Below, in pieces: positions 8,416 through 16,568 of a stretch of DNA of 64,000 nt; position 1 is the stretch's first letter; the number at the start of each line of letters is the position of its first letter. A program made the position numbers and the translations under genes. Location of the stretch: NCBI RefSeq assembly GCF_000404225.1, contig NC_021353.1, forward strand, positions 1,860,001 to 1,924,000, given 5' to 3'. The DNA comes from Candidatus Methanomassiliicoccus intestinalis Issoire-Mx1. Its GTDB lineage: Archaea > Thermoplasmatota > Thermoplasmata > Methanomassiliicoccales > Methanomassiliicoccaceae. The notes beneath the pieces are model-generated. The model made no database searches. It was not told where the DNA came from and was given only the letters and a program-made list of their open reading frames with translations.

Positions 8416-9435
8416 GTGGAATGGAATTGCTCGCCCAGTTGCATAGGGTCTCTGCCGCATTCGGACCCCGCCAAAGCAGTAGACTTCATAATCAAATATC
8501 TGAATGAGATCCCGTCCTGGCCGCAGCTGCCTATGACTGGATTCAGAGAGAATATGTATATCCAGTTTTCACAAAATTTACCGGGGATCAAAATTGACGA
8601 GGAGAACAAGCGTGTCAGCGTGAATCTTCTTGACTACGACCCTGAAGAAATTTACATGAAGATTATTTCCGAGGATCCGGAGATGTTTCCTCTTCCTGCA
8701 GAGAATTTCTCAGGATTTTACGAGTTCATATCAAGAGAGCTTTCAGACTACAAAGCAATAAAGGGACAGGTTACCGGCCCGATTTCTCTGGGGCTGCAGA
8801 TGACTGATCAGGATGACAAACCTGCAATATATGATCCGACATATGCAGAAATTCTGAGGAAAAATCTGCAGTTTACAGCCATGTGGCAAGAGAAAGAATT
8901 AAAAAAGAAATGCGCAAGGACCATTATCTTCATAGATGAGCCTTATCTGAGTATAATCGGAACTCCTTTTGCAAGCATATCCCCTTCAGATGCAGTTTCT
9001 TGGATCAATGAAGTTGTTTCAGGATTGGAAGATATGAAGGGCATACACTGCTGCGCCAATACCGATTGGCCGCTGGTAATGAGCATGAACATCGATGTAT
9101 TGTCATTCGATGCGTATGATTACGGATATACGATAGCTCTGTACCCGGAAGAGGTGTCTGCATTCATTGAAAGGGGAGGATGTCTGTCCTGGGGAATAAT
9201 ACCCAATAATGAAGAAACTCTGAAAGACACAAACTGCGATTCGATCATAGCCCACTTTGAAAAGATAGTTTCTGATCTGGAATCAAAAGGAGTTGACAGG
9301 GAACTTCTTCTCAGAAATTCGATTCTTACGCCTCAGTGCGGACTGAGCGGACTGAGCGAAGAAGCCAGCGAAGGGGCGATGGATCTTCTGGTCAGCGTGT
9401 CTAAAGTCATACAGGAAAAATATTCTCTGGGATGA
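8416..9435 (+). CDS. MesB-like core methionine synthase (UROD/MetE-like, folate-independent)
   Basis: Zinc methyltransferase of the MetE C-terminal superfamily, lacking the MetE N-terminal domain, 339 residues. It opens with CIGSLPHSDPAKAVDFI, the IGSLPH signature of anaerobe core-MetE proteins. Predicted zinc ligands are H211 and C213 (IHCCAN) and C308 (LTPQCGLSG). D232 (LSFDAYDYG) occupies the place of the usual glutamate ligand. D174-E175-P176 corresponds to the MetE DEP loop. In core-MetE (MesB) of Dehalococcoides the methyl donor is methyl-CoFeSP, and here the gene sits with both CoFeSP subunit genes. Start GTG 8416 follows the family N-terminus; upstream codons overlap the RACE gene. 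The stop overlaps cooC by four bases. Other UROD-like corrinoid methyltransferases (MtaA/MtbA type) are possible but less likely. Confidence 0.75.
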   Translation: MEWNCSPSCIGSLPHSDPAKAVDFIIKYLNEIPSWPQLPMTGFRENMYIQFSQNLPGIKIDEENKRVSVNLLDYDPEEIYMKIISEDPEMFPLPAENFSGFYEFISRELSDYKAIKGQVTGPISLGLQMTDQDDKPAIYDPTYAEILRKNLQFTAMWQEKELKKKCARTIIFIDEPYLSIIGTPFASISPSDAVSWINEVVSGLEDMKGIHCCANTDWPLVMSMNIDVLSFDAYDYGYTIALYPEEVSAFIERGGCLSWGIIPNNEETLKDTNCDSIIAHFEKIVSDLESKGVDRELLLRNSILTPQCGLSGLSEEASEGAMDLLVSVSKVIQEKYSLG

Positions 9436-10190
9436 GCATGGGCCGCGTGTTTGCAATAGCCGGCAAAGGCGGAGTTGGAAAGACAACCATCTCTGCATTA
9501 TTCATATCATATTTAGCAAAAAGAACCGGGAAAATAGTTCTCGGTGTTGATGCAGATCCCAATTATAATCTCGGAGACAGAATGGGCATAGATGTACAGA
9601 AAACAATAGGCGACATCAGAGAAGAGTTTCAGAAGTCGGCTGATGAGACTTCAGAAGTCAGCAAGCAGGAAAAGGTGGCTTACTACCTGCAGACATCCAC
9701 GCAAGAAGGCCATGACTTTGATTTGATCACCATGGGCAGGCCTGAAGGCAAAGGATGCTATTGTTACATTAATTCAATATTGAGAGATTATCTGGATGAA
9801 GCAATAGGAAAATATTCCAGCGTTGTGATCGATAATGAAGCTGGAATGGAGCATCTGTCAAGACTTACCTGTAAAAATATGGATGCGTTGATAATTGTTG
9901 CAGATGCTACAGCAGTAGGATTGAAAACAGCAAAAAGAATATTGGAGCTTGCACTCAGCCTGGATATAAACATCAAGACAACAGCTCTGGTAGTCAACAG
10001 AATTCCAGAAGGAATGAAAGCAGAGAATATTCCTGAAGGTTTTTCTGCAGTATATTATATTCCATGTGATGAAACAATTAGCAGATTAGCAATGGAAGGA
10101 AAAACTCTGGAACTGGAGAGCAGCAACCCGGCATATATGGCAGTAAAAGAAATGGCAGATGATCTGCTGATGCGCTGCAAGGGAAAATAA
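9432..10190 (+). CDS. cooC: CooC-type nickel-insertion ATPase
   Basis: MinD-like P-loop ATPase that delivers nickel to CO dehydrogenase or acetyl-CoA synthase (the AcsF/CooC group). The deviant Walker A GKGGVGKTTIS occupies residues 11-21. The metal-binding C109-x-C111 pair lies in KGCYCYINSILRDYL, as in CooC1. GVDADPNYNLGD and VVIDNEAGMEHLSR are further family blocks. Length (252 residues) is normal. ATGA overlap with the methionine synthase gene shows cotranslation. In this island the obvious nickel client is AcsB, because no CO dehydrogenase gene is present nearby. Confidence 0.92.
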   Translation: MSMGRVFAIAGKGGVGKTTISALFISYLAKRTGKIVLGVDADPNYNLGDRMGIDVQKTIGDIREEFQKSADETSEVSKQEKVAYYLQTSTQEGHDFDLITMGRPEGKGCYCYINSILRDYLDEAIGKYSSVVIDNEAGMEHLSRLTCKNMDALIIVADATAVGLKTAKRILELALSLDINIKTTALVVNRIPEGMKAENIPEGFSAVYYIPCDETISRLAMEGKTLELESSNPAYMAVKEMADDLLMRCKGK

Positions 10191-10331
10191 AGAATTTTTT
10201 GGAAAATAGCAAAAGATATTAATAAAAATTCAGTATGGTCATCATCGTTCAGATTAGCAGGTCTGGTATGATATTTCATCAGACTCTTCTGCAAATGAAC
10301 TATCCTGTGAAATTAATGTGAGTGAGAATGC

Positions 10332-11036
10332 ATGCTGCCCATAGGAGTGCTGATTGATTGTGGTTGTGTTCTGTTTGGAACAAATCTAGGCAGCGCGATC
10401 AGCACTCATGTGCCTGAGAAGATTAAACAGCCGATGAATGTCATTTTCGGCATTGCTGCGATTGCGATCGGCATTGTATCAATAATAAAGCTGAATTCTC
10501 TGCCGGCTGTCATACTTGCATTGATTTTGGGAGCGTTGATAGGAGAGCTGATTGATTTAGACGGCAAGGTAAAAACAGCAGTTCAAAAAGTACTTGCAAA
10601 GTTCAATTTCAAAATTCAAGGGAATCAAGACACATATATGCGTTTTTATCTGCTGGTCGCAGTAACGTTCTGTGCCAGCGGGACCAATATCTTCGGAGCA
10701 ATATACGAAGGAATGTCAGGTGATTACACAATACTGCTCTCAAAGGCAGTAATGGATATTTTTGCCGCCACAATCTTTGCAGCTACTCTCGGACGGGCAA
10801 TGAATTTAATTGTCATTCCGCAGTTTTTGATATTATGTGTATTTTTTTACTCTGCACAATTCATTATGCCTCTGACAACACCAGAGATGCTGAATGACTT
10901 TGTAGCAGTAGGCGGCCTGCTGACATTAGTCTTGGGAATTAGCATAGCACAGATCAAACAGATCAACGCAGTAAATCTTCTGCCCTGTCTGATATTGATC
11001 TGGCCATGCTCCTGGATGTTCAGCCTGTTTATGTAA
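10332..11036 (+). CDS. DUF554 (YdfK-like) integral membrane protein
   Basis: A 234-residue membrane protein of the DUF554 family, function unknown. Six or seven hydrophobic segments span almost the whole length. Family features include the N-terminal GVLIDCGCVLFGTNLG, the GALIGELIDLDGK block and the central FCASGTNIFGAIYEG, which in relatives reads FCxGxMxIxGxxxDG. It follows cooC after 141 bases that hold a T-run and a TATA-like AGATATTAATAAAA, so it probably has its own promoter. It converges on acsC with four bases between the stop codons. DUF554 proteins are sometimes suspected transporters; a nickel or cofactor link here is only positional. Confidence 0.85.
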   Translation: MLPIGVLIDCGCVLFGTNLGSAISTHVPEKIKQPMNVIFGIAAIAIGIVSIIKLNSLPAVILALILGALIGELIDLDGKVKTAVQKVLAKFNFKIQGNQDTYMRFYLLVAVTFCASGTNIFGAIYEGMSGDYTILLSKAVMDIFAATIFAATLGRAMNLIVIPQFLILCVFFYSAQFIMPLTTPEMLNDFVAVGGLLTLVLGISIAQIKQINAVNLLPCLILIWPCSWMFSLFM

Positions 11037-11040
11037 AGAA

Positions 11041-12363
11041 TTAAAGGTTTTTCAGGATCTTCGGAATTCCAGAAGATTCTCTGGGGCCTACCACAACTTT
11101 CATTCCACTTAACTCCTGAAGCTTGCCAGACATTCTTGAAAGCATTCCCGGCATGATTACCGGGCTGCCGCCGCATTTTGTCTTGGCATCTACATCCTCC
11201 AGAGACTTGGCAACCTTTTCAGGAGTGAGCTTTCCGGCAGAGAAAGCAGTCATGACCGACAAACCTTCTGTATCTACCACCAGCAGCCAGGCGGGAATCT
11301 TTGATTTCTCGATGTCTCCCAGGACAGTAAAGTATGTCAGAGAGAAGTTTGTAGTAAACAGCAGCGGAGAACCTTCTGCAGGATTATTGACTGGGTAGAT
11401 GCCCGCCTTCACCTGTATCGGCACCTGCGGATCAGTGAATATATTCTGGCGGAGAACAAATAACGGCAGAGCCTGTGAAGGTTTTAAATTCTCTAAAAGA
11501 ACAATTCCGCCGTATTTCATGGTAGAAACCATCGCAGTCTGGATGGGATTCTTAACGCTGCGTGCATCAGTAACTATCGGATATCCCAGTCCGCGGAACG
11601 TTTTCTTTACTGCATTCTTTCGGACAATTGTATTCTTTTCCACCACCTGCTGGAGTGAGGATGTTTCCATATCAAGCATTAAATCTTCGACACCGGCAGA
11701 TTTGGCTTTTTCAGCCATTGATGCAAGTTCAGACAGATCTGACTCTTTCAGCACTAAAGGACATTTTGTTTCTTTAGCGACATTAATCATACTGTCAATA
11801 TTGTTTTTATCAGCAGCATACAGCAGAGGTTTCTTTGAGGATACCGCAGAGGCGGCTGCTTTCATAGATTGATCGTCAGAAGAGATGAGAATCAATGGAA
11901 AGTCCGTCTTGGAAGCAATGTAACTGCATACAGATGAGAAAGTTTCACTGTTTTCTGATTTATTCTCAACTGCAATCATATCAAGACGGAGAATCTGACC
12001 AACACGTTCAAACTCCAGTTTGGACAGGTTGTTCAGCCTGCTGTCTATCTCAGCCTCAGAAAGAGTGTCCTGAATTGTAACTGCATAACATGTAGGATGG
12101 AAGAATTTCTTCTCATGACGATACAGTTCGGTTTCTTCACCAAGCTCAATTTTTTTGTCTCCTGTGCCTACAGACACAAGACGAATCGGCGGAGCAGAGG
12201 AAGATTCCAGCGCAGATTTTGCTTCATCAGATACAAAGGGGCAGGCAGAAAGCTTTACCTTCTGATTGGCAAGCTGCATAGCAAATGCCAGGCATGTAGG
12301 AAATCCACATTTTCCACAGTTTGATTTTGGAAGGAATTTAAAGATTTCAATGGCGGTAGGCAT
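11041..12363 (-). CDS. acsC: Corrinoid iron-sulfur protein large subunit (AcsC, CdhE homologue)
   Basis: Large (gamma) subunit of CoFeSP, which carries the methyl group as methyl-cobalt. The N-terminal [4Fe-4S] module has C16, C19, C24 and C41 in the typical Cx2Cx4Cx16C spacing (NCGKCGFPTCLAFAMQLA..ACPF). A TIM-barrel domain follows. The C-terminal corrinoid-binding domain contains TEGLSVMTAFSAGKLTPEKVA and the GGSPVIMPGMLSRMSGKLQE block. Length, 440 residues, is standard. It starts two bases after the acsD stop, with the SD sequence AGGGGTGAG inside the end of acsD. Last gene of an acsB-acsD-acsC operon. Confidence 0.95.
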   Translation of the reverse strand: MPTAIEIFKFLPKSNCGKCGFPTCLAFAMQLANQKVKLSACPFVSDEAKSALESSSAPPIRLVSVGTGDKKIELGEETELYRHEKKFFHPTCYAVTIQDTLSEAEIDSRLNNLSKLEFERVGQILRLDMIAVENKSENSETFSSVCSYIASKTDFPLILISSDDQSMKAAASAVSSKKPLLYAADKNNIDSMINVAKETKCPLVLKESDLSELASMAEKAKSAGVEDLMLDMETSSLQQVVEKNTIVRKNAVKKTFRGLGYPIVTDARSVKNPIQTAMVSTMKYGGIVLLENLKPSQALPLFVLRQNIFTDPQVPIQVKAGIYPVNNPAEGSPLLFTTNFSLTYFTVLGDIEKSKIPAWLLVVDTEGLSVMTAFSAGKLTPEKVAKSLEDVDAKTKCGGSPVIMPGMLSRMSGKLQELSGMKVVVGPRESSGIPKILKNL

Positions 12364-12365
12364 CT

Positions 12366-13262
12366 TTACTCACCCCTCAGATCGCTGATGGCATCTGCTA
12401 TGATCTTTGCAGAGTTTTTATTCCTAACAATAACTATATCAGCACCGGACATTAAAGCCGCGAGAGCAGTTGCCACTTCCCACCACATTCCGCGTTCATC
12501 CGCGTCACCCCACAGGGGATTGTCATCTGTTGCTTCTCTGGCATCCCAGGCGCCGGTAGAGTCACAGATCATCGGAGGCTGCAGCATGCGGTCATTCATT
12601 AACGCAGCAATACGGATTCTTTCATTGACTGAATAGGAGTATTCCAGTCCCATTCCCAGACCGGCCATAAGAGGATCCATGACCACATTGTCGAGTTTCA
12701 CTCCGAAGTCATTAAGCAGGATATTCATCTGCTTTGCAAGGTTTATATCTAAATTAGAAAACGCTACGATTCCATGTCCGTTTGCCATTGCTGCAGCAGA
12801 TATGCTCTTGTAGGTATTCTCATTGGACTGGCCGATTATCAGTCTTTTAGAGGAGCATAAATTGCTTACAGCCTCCAAGACTTTAGGATCCTTTTCCTCG
12901 TTTCCGCAGCCGTAGACTATTACAGGCACATCAACGGCATCGAGGACTTCCTGAACAATCTTAGCGGCATCTTCAGGTGAGATGTTTTTACTCTCTGGAT
13001 CAGCAGACAGAAGCTTGAGACATATCATATCTGCACCACACTCGCTGACCCAGGCCTTTGCCTGATCAACAGGAGTTCCGCTGCAGAATGCAACTACCTC
13101 TGGATCGTCAATAACTTCACCTGCCACCAGCTGGCGCCTGCCTAACCCCTCGTAAGAAAGGAACGGCATCCCGCGCTCCCCGCCGACAGCAATGCCGGAT
13201 GATAATGGAACTTCAGTTATTTTTCCAGACCACTTTTCTTTAGGAATCGGTACTTCGGACAT
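12366..13262 (-). CDS. acsD: Corrinoid iron-sulfur protein small subunit (AcsD, CdhD homologue)
   Basis: Small (delta) subunit of CoFeSP, a TIM barrel that caps the corrinoid of AcsC. The 298-residue product shows the family blocks GERGMPFLSYEG, MICLKLLSADPESK, VPVIVYGCGNEEKD, DPLMAGLGMGLEYSYSVNERIRIAAL and a C-terminal ADERGMWWEVATALAALMSGADI. Length is close to the bacterial AcsD (about 310), without the N-terminal extension found in archaeal CdhD. Start ATG 13262 has GAAGG seven bases upstream. It lies between acsB (18-base spacer) and acsC (two-base spacer). Confidence 0.95.
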   Translation of the reverse strand: MSEVPIPKEKWSGKITEVPLSSGIAVGGERGMPFLSYEGLGRRQLVAGEVIDDPEVVAFCSGTPVDQAKAWVSECGADMICLKLLSADPESKNISPEDAAKIVQEVLDAVDVPVIVYGCGNEEKDPKVLEAVSNLCSSKRLIIGQSNENTYKSISAAAMANGHGIVAFSNLDINLAKQMNILLNDFGVKLDNVVMDPLMAGLGMGLEYSYSVNERIRIAALMNDRMLQPPMICDSTGAWDAREATDDNPLWGDADERGMWWEVATALAALMSGADIVIVRNKNSAKIIADAISDLRGE

Positions 13263-13280
13263 AGATTAACCTTCAATGTT

Positions 13281-15416
13281 TTACTGTAATAAGGGCAGCA
13301 TGGATAATGCCGGATGATTGACTTCAGTCATCCAGTTTATCAAACCCTCTGTATCTGTAGTAATTGTTTCATCTGCAATTTTATCAACGAAATCTGGGAC
13401 TCCCAGCTCTTCAGCCCTCTCCTGAAGCTGTTCTCTCATAGATTCTTTCAGATCTTTGGGCATCCAGGCGATTCTGAGGAATCCTCCGTCTGCAGGAATA
13501 AATTTCCTGCTGACAAGATATTTTCTGCCGATGCCCATGAAACCGGGAGTCTGTTTTCCTCCCCCCACTGAGCCGGCCAATGTAGAGAATTTCATGCCTA
13601 CAGGAGTCATTCCGCCGTATTCTCTGTTCACAGCAAAAACGGCCTGCATGTCGCTGGTCATGCCGATGATGACCTCAAAGCATCCGCATGAGGTCATAGG
13701 ATCCTCCATCATGCTGTAGGTATTGACTCTCTCCAGCTTATGGTTCGAACCTTCATACACTGCATCGTTTACGCCTGACCACTGTCCCTTTTCAGAGTCA
13801 ATGACTTCATTCTTGAGAATTATCTGATTGGGGCCGTGGGGATCGATTTCCTGTGCGGCTTTGGCATCAAGCCAGTTAATGGCACCGCAGAGACCGAGCC
13901 TCTCAGGCATAATTATACAGATGTGTCCAGGGGCGAAAGAGCTGCACAGGCCGCATGTGAAGAATCTGTCTACACTCTCATCAGTAAGACCAGCAAGCCT
14001 GGCATCTCTGGCGGCGTATCTTTCCAAAGCCTCGGGAAGTCTCCTCCTGACTTCCTCTTCATCAGTAATTATGGTAACCTGCACCCTGCTGACAATCGAA
14101 CTGAACTCTTCCTTCAGCTTAGTAATGAGAATATTTCCAAAATGCCTGAGGCTCACGCCTGAACTCACAGCATCTTTGCTCAGCCTGATCCAGTTGAGAT
14201 TGCGCTGGCCCGTGTGCCAGATCCCCTGTGCAAAATTAAGAAATAAATGGATTCTTCGTTCAAGAACCGACTCGAAATCTTCCTGCATTTTCTTGCCGTA
14301 AACATCGACAAGTATCGCCAGAGAAGTTGCAGAACCTTCCTCAAACTCGCTGACATCCTTTCCGATCAGAGTGATCCTGCCGTCTTCCACCTCAGCCTCG
14401 CCGCGCATCCTCAGCAGTTCAAATACTGCAGTCTTGGAGGATCCTCCGGCTTCCAGATATGTATCAGGCTTTCTGATGCTCTCCCCTTCAAAAGCAGGCC
14501 CGTATGCCACAGGAATATCCACGGGAGCAAGATTGACGATTATATCTCTCAACTCTATTGCCGCCTGCACCATTTTGGAAGAGTTTGACTGTGCAAGAAC
14601 GCCTGGTATCTCATCAACGTCCTGATCAGTAATTACAGCGGCTTTGTTGATTACTGCAGCCATTGCCGCGGCGGCAGCGATCTCATCGATCTCTCCAAAT
14701 GAAAGTACAAAGACCTTGGGTCTTTTTGACAGATAATCCACAAGCTCTTCTTCACATCCCCTGCCTATTGCACCAAAAGAAAGGGCGGCTCTTATCGCAA
14801 AATTTATCGCATGGATTATTTGAGTGCCTGGACCTGTGGGAAACAACATCAGTTTTGCACCCATCTGCACGTTTTTATCCCTCAGCTGGTCTGCAATGTT
14901 TCCCGCAGCAAAGATCAGAATACCTTTAGACTGCAGATCCCTGACGATTTTTATCAGTTCGTCTATGTCTGAAGCAGTGCCTGTAAGAACTGCCGCCCCC
15001 GGAATAGTATCATCTACAAATGCCACGCCGAATTCTCTTAAGGTCTTATCCGGAATGAATCCGCAGTACGGTGTATCCTCATAAGGCTCAGTAAACTGTA
15101 CATACTTGAGAGCTTCCAGAATCTCAGATGAGATCATTGCCAGCTTTCCAGCCAGAACAGCATTTTCCAAAGTCGGCTCATCGGAAGGAATTGTCAAAGA
15201 GTCCAGAACATCTCGAAGATCCTGAACTGTTTTGGCGCTGCTTCCGAGCCATGCATAGACTGTTGGAAGCTCATAGCATGTCTCAGGATACTCCACCGCC
15301 TGGTCAGGATTGCCTATGCGCTCCAGTTCATGCATAGCCAATGATCTTAATTCCTTTGAGCCTCTGACAGCTGCGCTGAAAAGATCTTTATTTGTGATTT
15401 TTCCCCCTGAAATCAT
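13281..15416 (-). CDS. acsB: Acetyl-CoA synthase, bacterial full-length type
   Basis: Condenses a methyl group from CoFeSP with CO and CoA at a nickel-iron-sulfur A-cluster. All A-cluster ligands are present: C488, C491, C500 and C510 for the 4Fe-4S cube, and C577-G578-C579 (MTSCGCFE) for the distal nickel, with C491 expected to bridge. At 711 residues it has the same three-domain layout as the Moorella enzyme (729). This includes the N-terminal 300-residue domain that docks on CO dehydrogenase and is absent from the methanogen CdhC. The GPAFEGESIRKGD-like block and ERRIHLFLNFAQGIWHTGQRN are conserved. ATG 15416 has AGGAGG six bases upstream. It heads acsB-acsD-acsC. No CO dehydrogenase gene is seen within the window. 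Confidence 0.96.
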   Translation of the reverse strand: MISGGKITNKDLFSAAVRGSKELRSLAMHELERIGNPDQAVEYPETCYELPTVYAWLGSSAKTVQDLRDVLDSLTIPSDEPTLENAVLAGKLAMISSEILEALKYVQFTEPYEDTPYCGFIPDKTLREFGVAFVDDTIPGAAVLTGTASDIDELIKIVRDLQSKGILIFAAGNIADQLRDKNVQMGAKLMLFPTGPGTQIIHAINFAIRAALSFGAIGRGCEEELVDYLSKRPKVFVLSFGEIDEIAAAAAMAAVINKAAVITDQDVDEIPGVLAQSNSSKMVQAAIELRDIIVNLAPVDIPVAYGPAFEGESIRKPDTYLEAGGSSKTAVFELLRMRGEAEVEDGRITLIGKDVSEFEEGSATSLAILVDVYGKKMQEDFESVLERRIHLFLNFAQGIWHTGQRNLNWIRLSKDAVSSGVSLRHFGNILITKLKEEFSSIVSRVQVTIITDEEEVRRRLPEALERYAARDARLAGLTDESVDRFFTCGLCSSFAPGHICIIMPERLGLCGAINWLDAKAAQEIDPHGPNQIILKNEVIDSEKGQWSGVNDAVYEGSNHKLERVNTYSMMEDPMTSCGCFEVIIGMTSDMQAVFAVNREYGGMTPVGMKFSTLAGSVGGGKQTPGFMGIGRKYLVSRKFIPADGGFLRIAWMPKDLKESMREQLQERAEELGVPDFVDKIADETITTDTEGLINWMTEVNHPALSMLPLLQ

Positions 15417-15422
15417 TGGTAG

Positions 15423-15460
15423 CCTCCTGCACCGGATGCGATGTGCTTAAGATATATGGA
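15423..15460 (-). promoter_or_regulatory. Probable promoter and ribosome binding site of acsB
   Basis: On the minus strand CATATATC (about 15451-15459) forms a TATA-like box roughly 39 bases before the acsB start. AGGAGG (15423-15428) is a near-ideal Shine-Dalgarno sequence six bases from ATG. This suggests that acsBDC has its own transcript in addition to any read-through from the ACT-domain gene 94 bases upstream. Confidence 0.5.
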
Positions 15461-15510
15461 GAATGGGGGTTAATTAATAATCCCCTTTCAAAGTAAAAAG
15501 TGTAAAAAGA

Positions 15511-16437
15511 TCAGATGGAGATGTTTTCCATCTTGATTAGCTCAAATCTACCCTTTGCAGAAGCAAAGGCTGATTCCAGATCAGACCTGATAACATCAAC
15601 ATTCTCTGAATATCTGGCATCTGCAACGATATCCAATGACATTGAGTCGTTGTAAATCATCACATCTGACGAAATCGAGATGATGTTTAAGTTATGAGCA
15701 GCCAGTGTATCAACTATGATTCCTACAGCGCCTGGTCTGTCAGGAACAATAAACTTGAAACCTACCGGCTTAATGTCCAGAGGCAGAAATGTCACGGAAA
15801 GTGCATAATTGTCCGGGTCATCCACCAGAAGAACCGGCTGGCCGTTTTTAATTCCGCCCATTTCTTCCAGAAATTCCTTTGGAATCTCAAACATGCCGTC
15901 TTTCATTGGTGAAGGGGATTTTTCCCTCTGCTTTATCGTCTTTGCAATTACATTGCTGCCTTTGCCGGCTGATCCAGTAGTGTAACGCTCTGAAATTTTA
16001 GATGTTTCAAGTTCCATTGAATTCAGCTTATCGATTTTGGCAGAACCCATTCTTTTCAGTGAGGCAAACTCTTCAATCAGTTCGCTTGGTTCACCGAAAT
16101 AAGAGATATCAGCCAGCATCCTCCAGACCATTGCTTTATGAGGAATGGTAGTCAAAGAACTTGAATTGAGAATGTCGACATCGCGGTCTGACAGGAACTT
16201 TGAAACCTGAGCGCATGCCCCTGGCTGATCTTTGATGTAAAAAGTCAGCTGGCAGATCTGTTTGTAATTCTCTGGCCCGAAGTTCGAAAGAACTAGCTCA
16301 TAAGATCTGGATTCTCCATCGTCATATCTGAATAGAACGCTGAAAATCTGACTTCCGTCTACAAGTCCTAGATATTCTCCAATCTTACCGATGTGAATTT
16401 TACCATTATCAATTCTTCCGAGTTGCCAGTGTCGCAT
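15511..16437 (-). CDS. Tandem ACT-domain protein with AbrB-like segments
   Basis: Probable ligand-sensing regulatory protein, 308 residues, not assigned to a named family. Two ACT domains are visible: about 62-130 (LTFYIKDQPGACAQVSKFLSDRDVDILN) and about 226-302 (FKFIVPDRPGAVGIIVDTLAAHNLNIISIS). Each is preceded by a short beta-rich segment. The second (FEIPKEFLEEMGGIKNGQPVLLV, 183-205) resembles a swapped-hairpin AbrB half, and the N-terminal 50 residues may be a degenerate copy. ACT domains usually bind amino acids. AGGGA lies six bases before ATG 16437. It sits directly upstream of acsBDC in the same direction, so it could sense methionine or another amino acid for the island; that role is inference. 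Confidence 0.7.
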   Translation of the reverse strand: MRHWQLGRIDNGKIHIGKIGEYLGLVDGSQIFSVLFRYDDGESRSYELVLSNFGPENYKQICQLTFYIKDQPGACAQVSKFLSDRDVDILNSSSLTTIPHKAMVWRMLADISYFGEPSELIEEFASLKRMGSAKIDKLNSMELETSKISERYTTGSAGKGSNVIAKTIKQREKSPSPMKDGMFEIPKEFLEEMGGIKNGQPVLLVDDPDNYALSVTFLPLDIKPVGFKFIVPDRPGAVGIIVDTLAAHNLNIISISSDVMIYNDSMSLDIVADARYSENVDVIRSDLESAFASAKGRFELIKMENISI

Positions 16438-16526
16438 TATATGTCCCTAAAATAGAATATATGTCCTGATGATAAAACTGACGGCAAAAATAACAATGGA
16501 TTTCTGAAAATCATAGAATATATTGT

Positions 16527-16556
16527 AAAAAAAGAGGCGGAACCTTCAGGTCCGCC
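16527..16556 (-). terminator. Hairpin terminator in the spacer between the peroxiredoxin and ACT genes
   Basis: GGCGGA-A-CC and GGTCCGCC (16536-16556) pair as an 8-bp stem with one bulged A and a TTCA loop. Read on the minus strand it is followed by TCTTTTTTT, a U-tract. It lies just after the peroxiredoxin stop codon and would separate that gene from the ACT-acsBDC transcript. Confidence 0.7.
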
Positions 16557-16568
16557 GTTTTGAGAGAT

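Noticed and set aside
13735..13765. TGGTTCGAACC, resembling a tRNA T-arm
   Set aside because: It lies inside the acsB reading frame. No acceptor stem, D-arm or anticodon arm can be built around it.
13828..14301. Long plus-strand frame opposite acsB
   Set aside because: Shadow frame of a highly conserved gene on the other strand; its translation has no recognisable domain.
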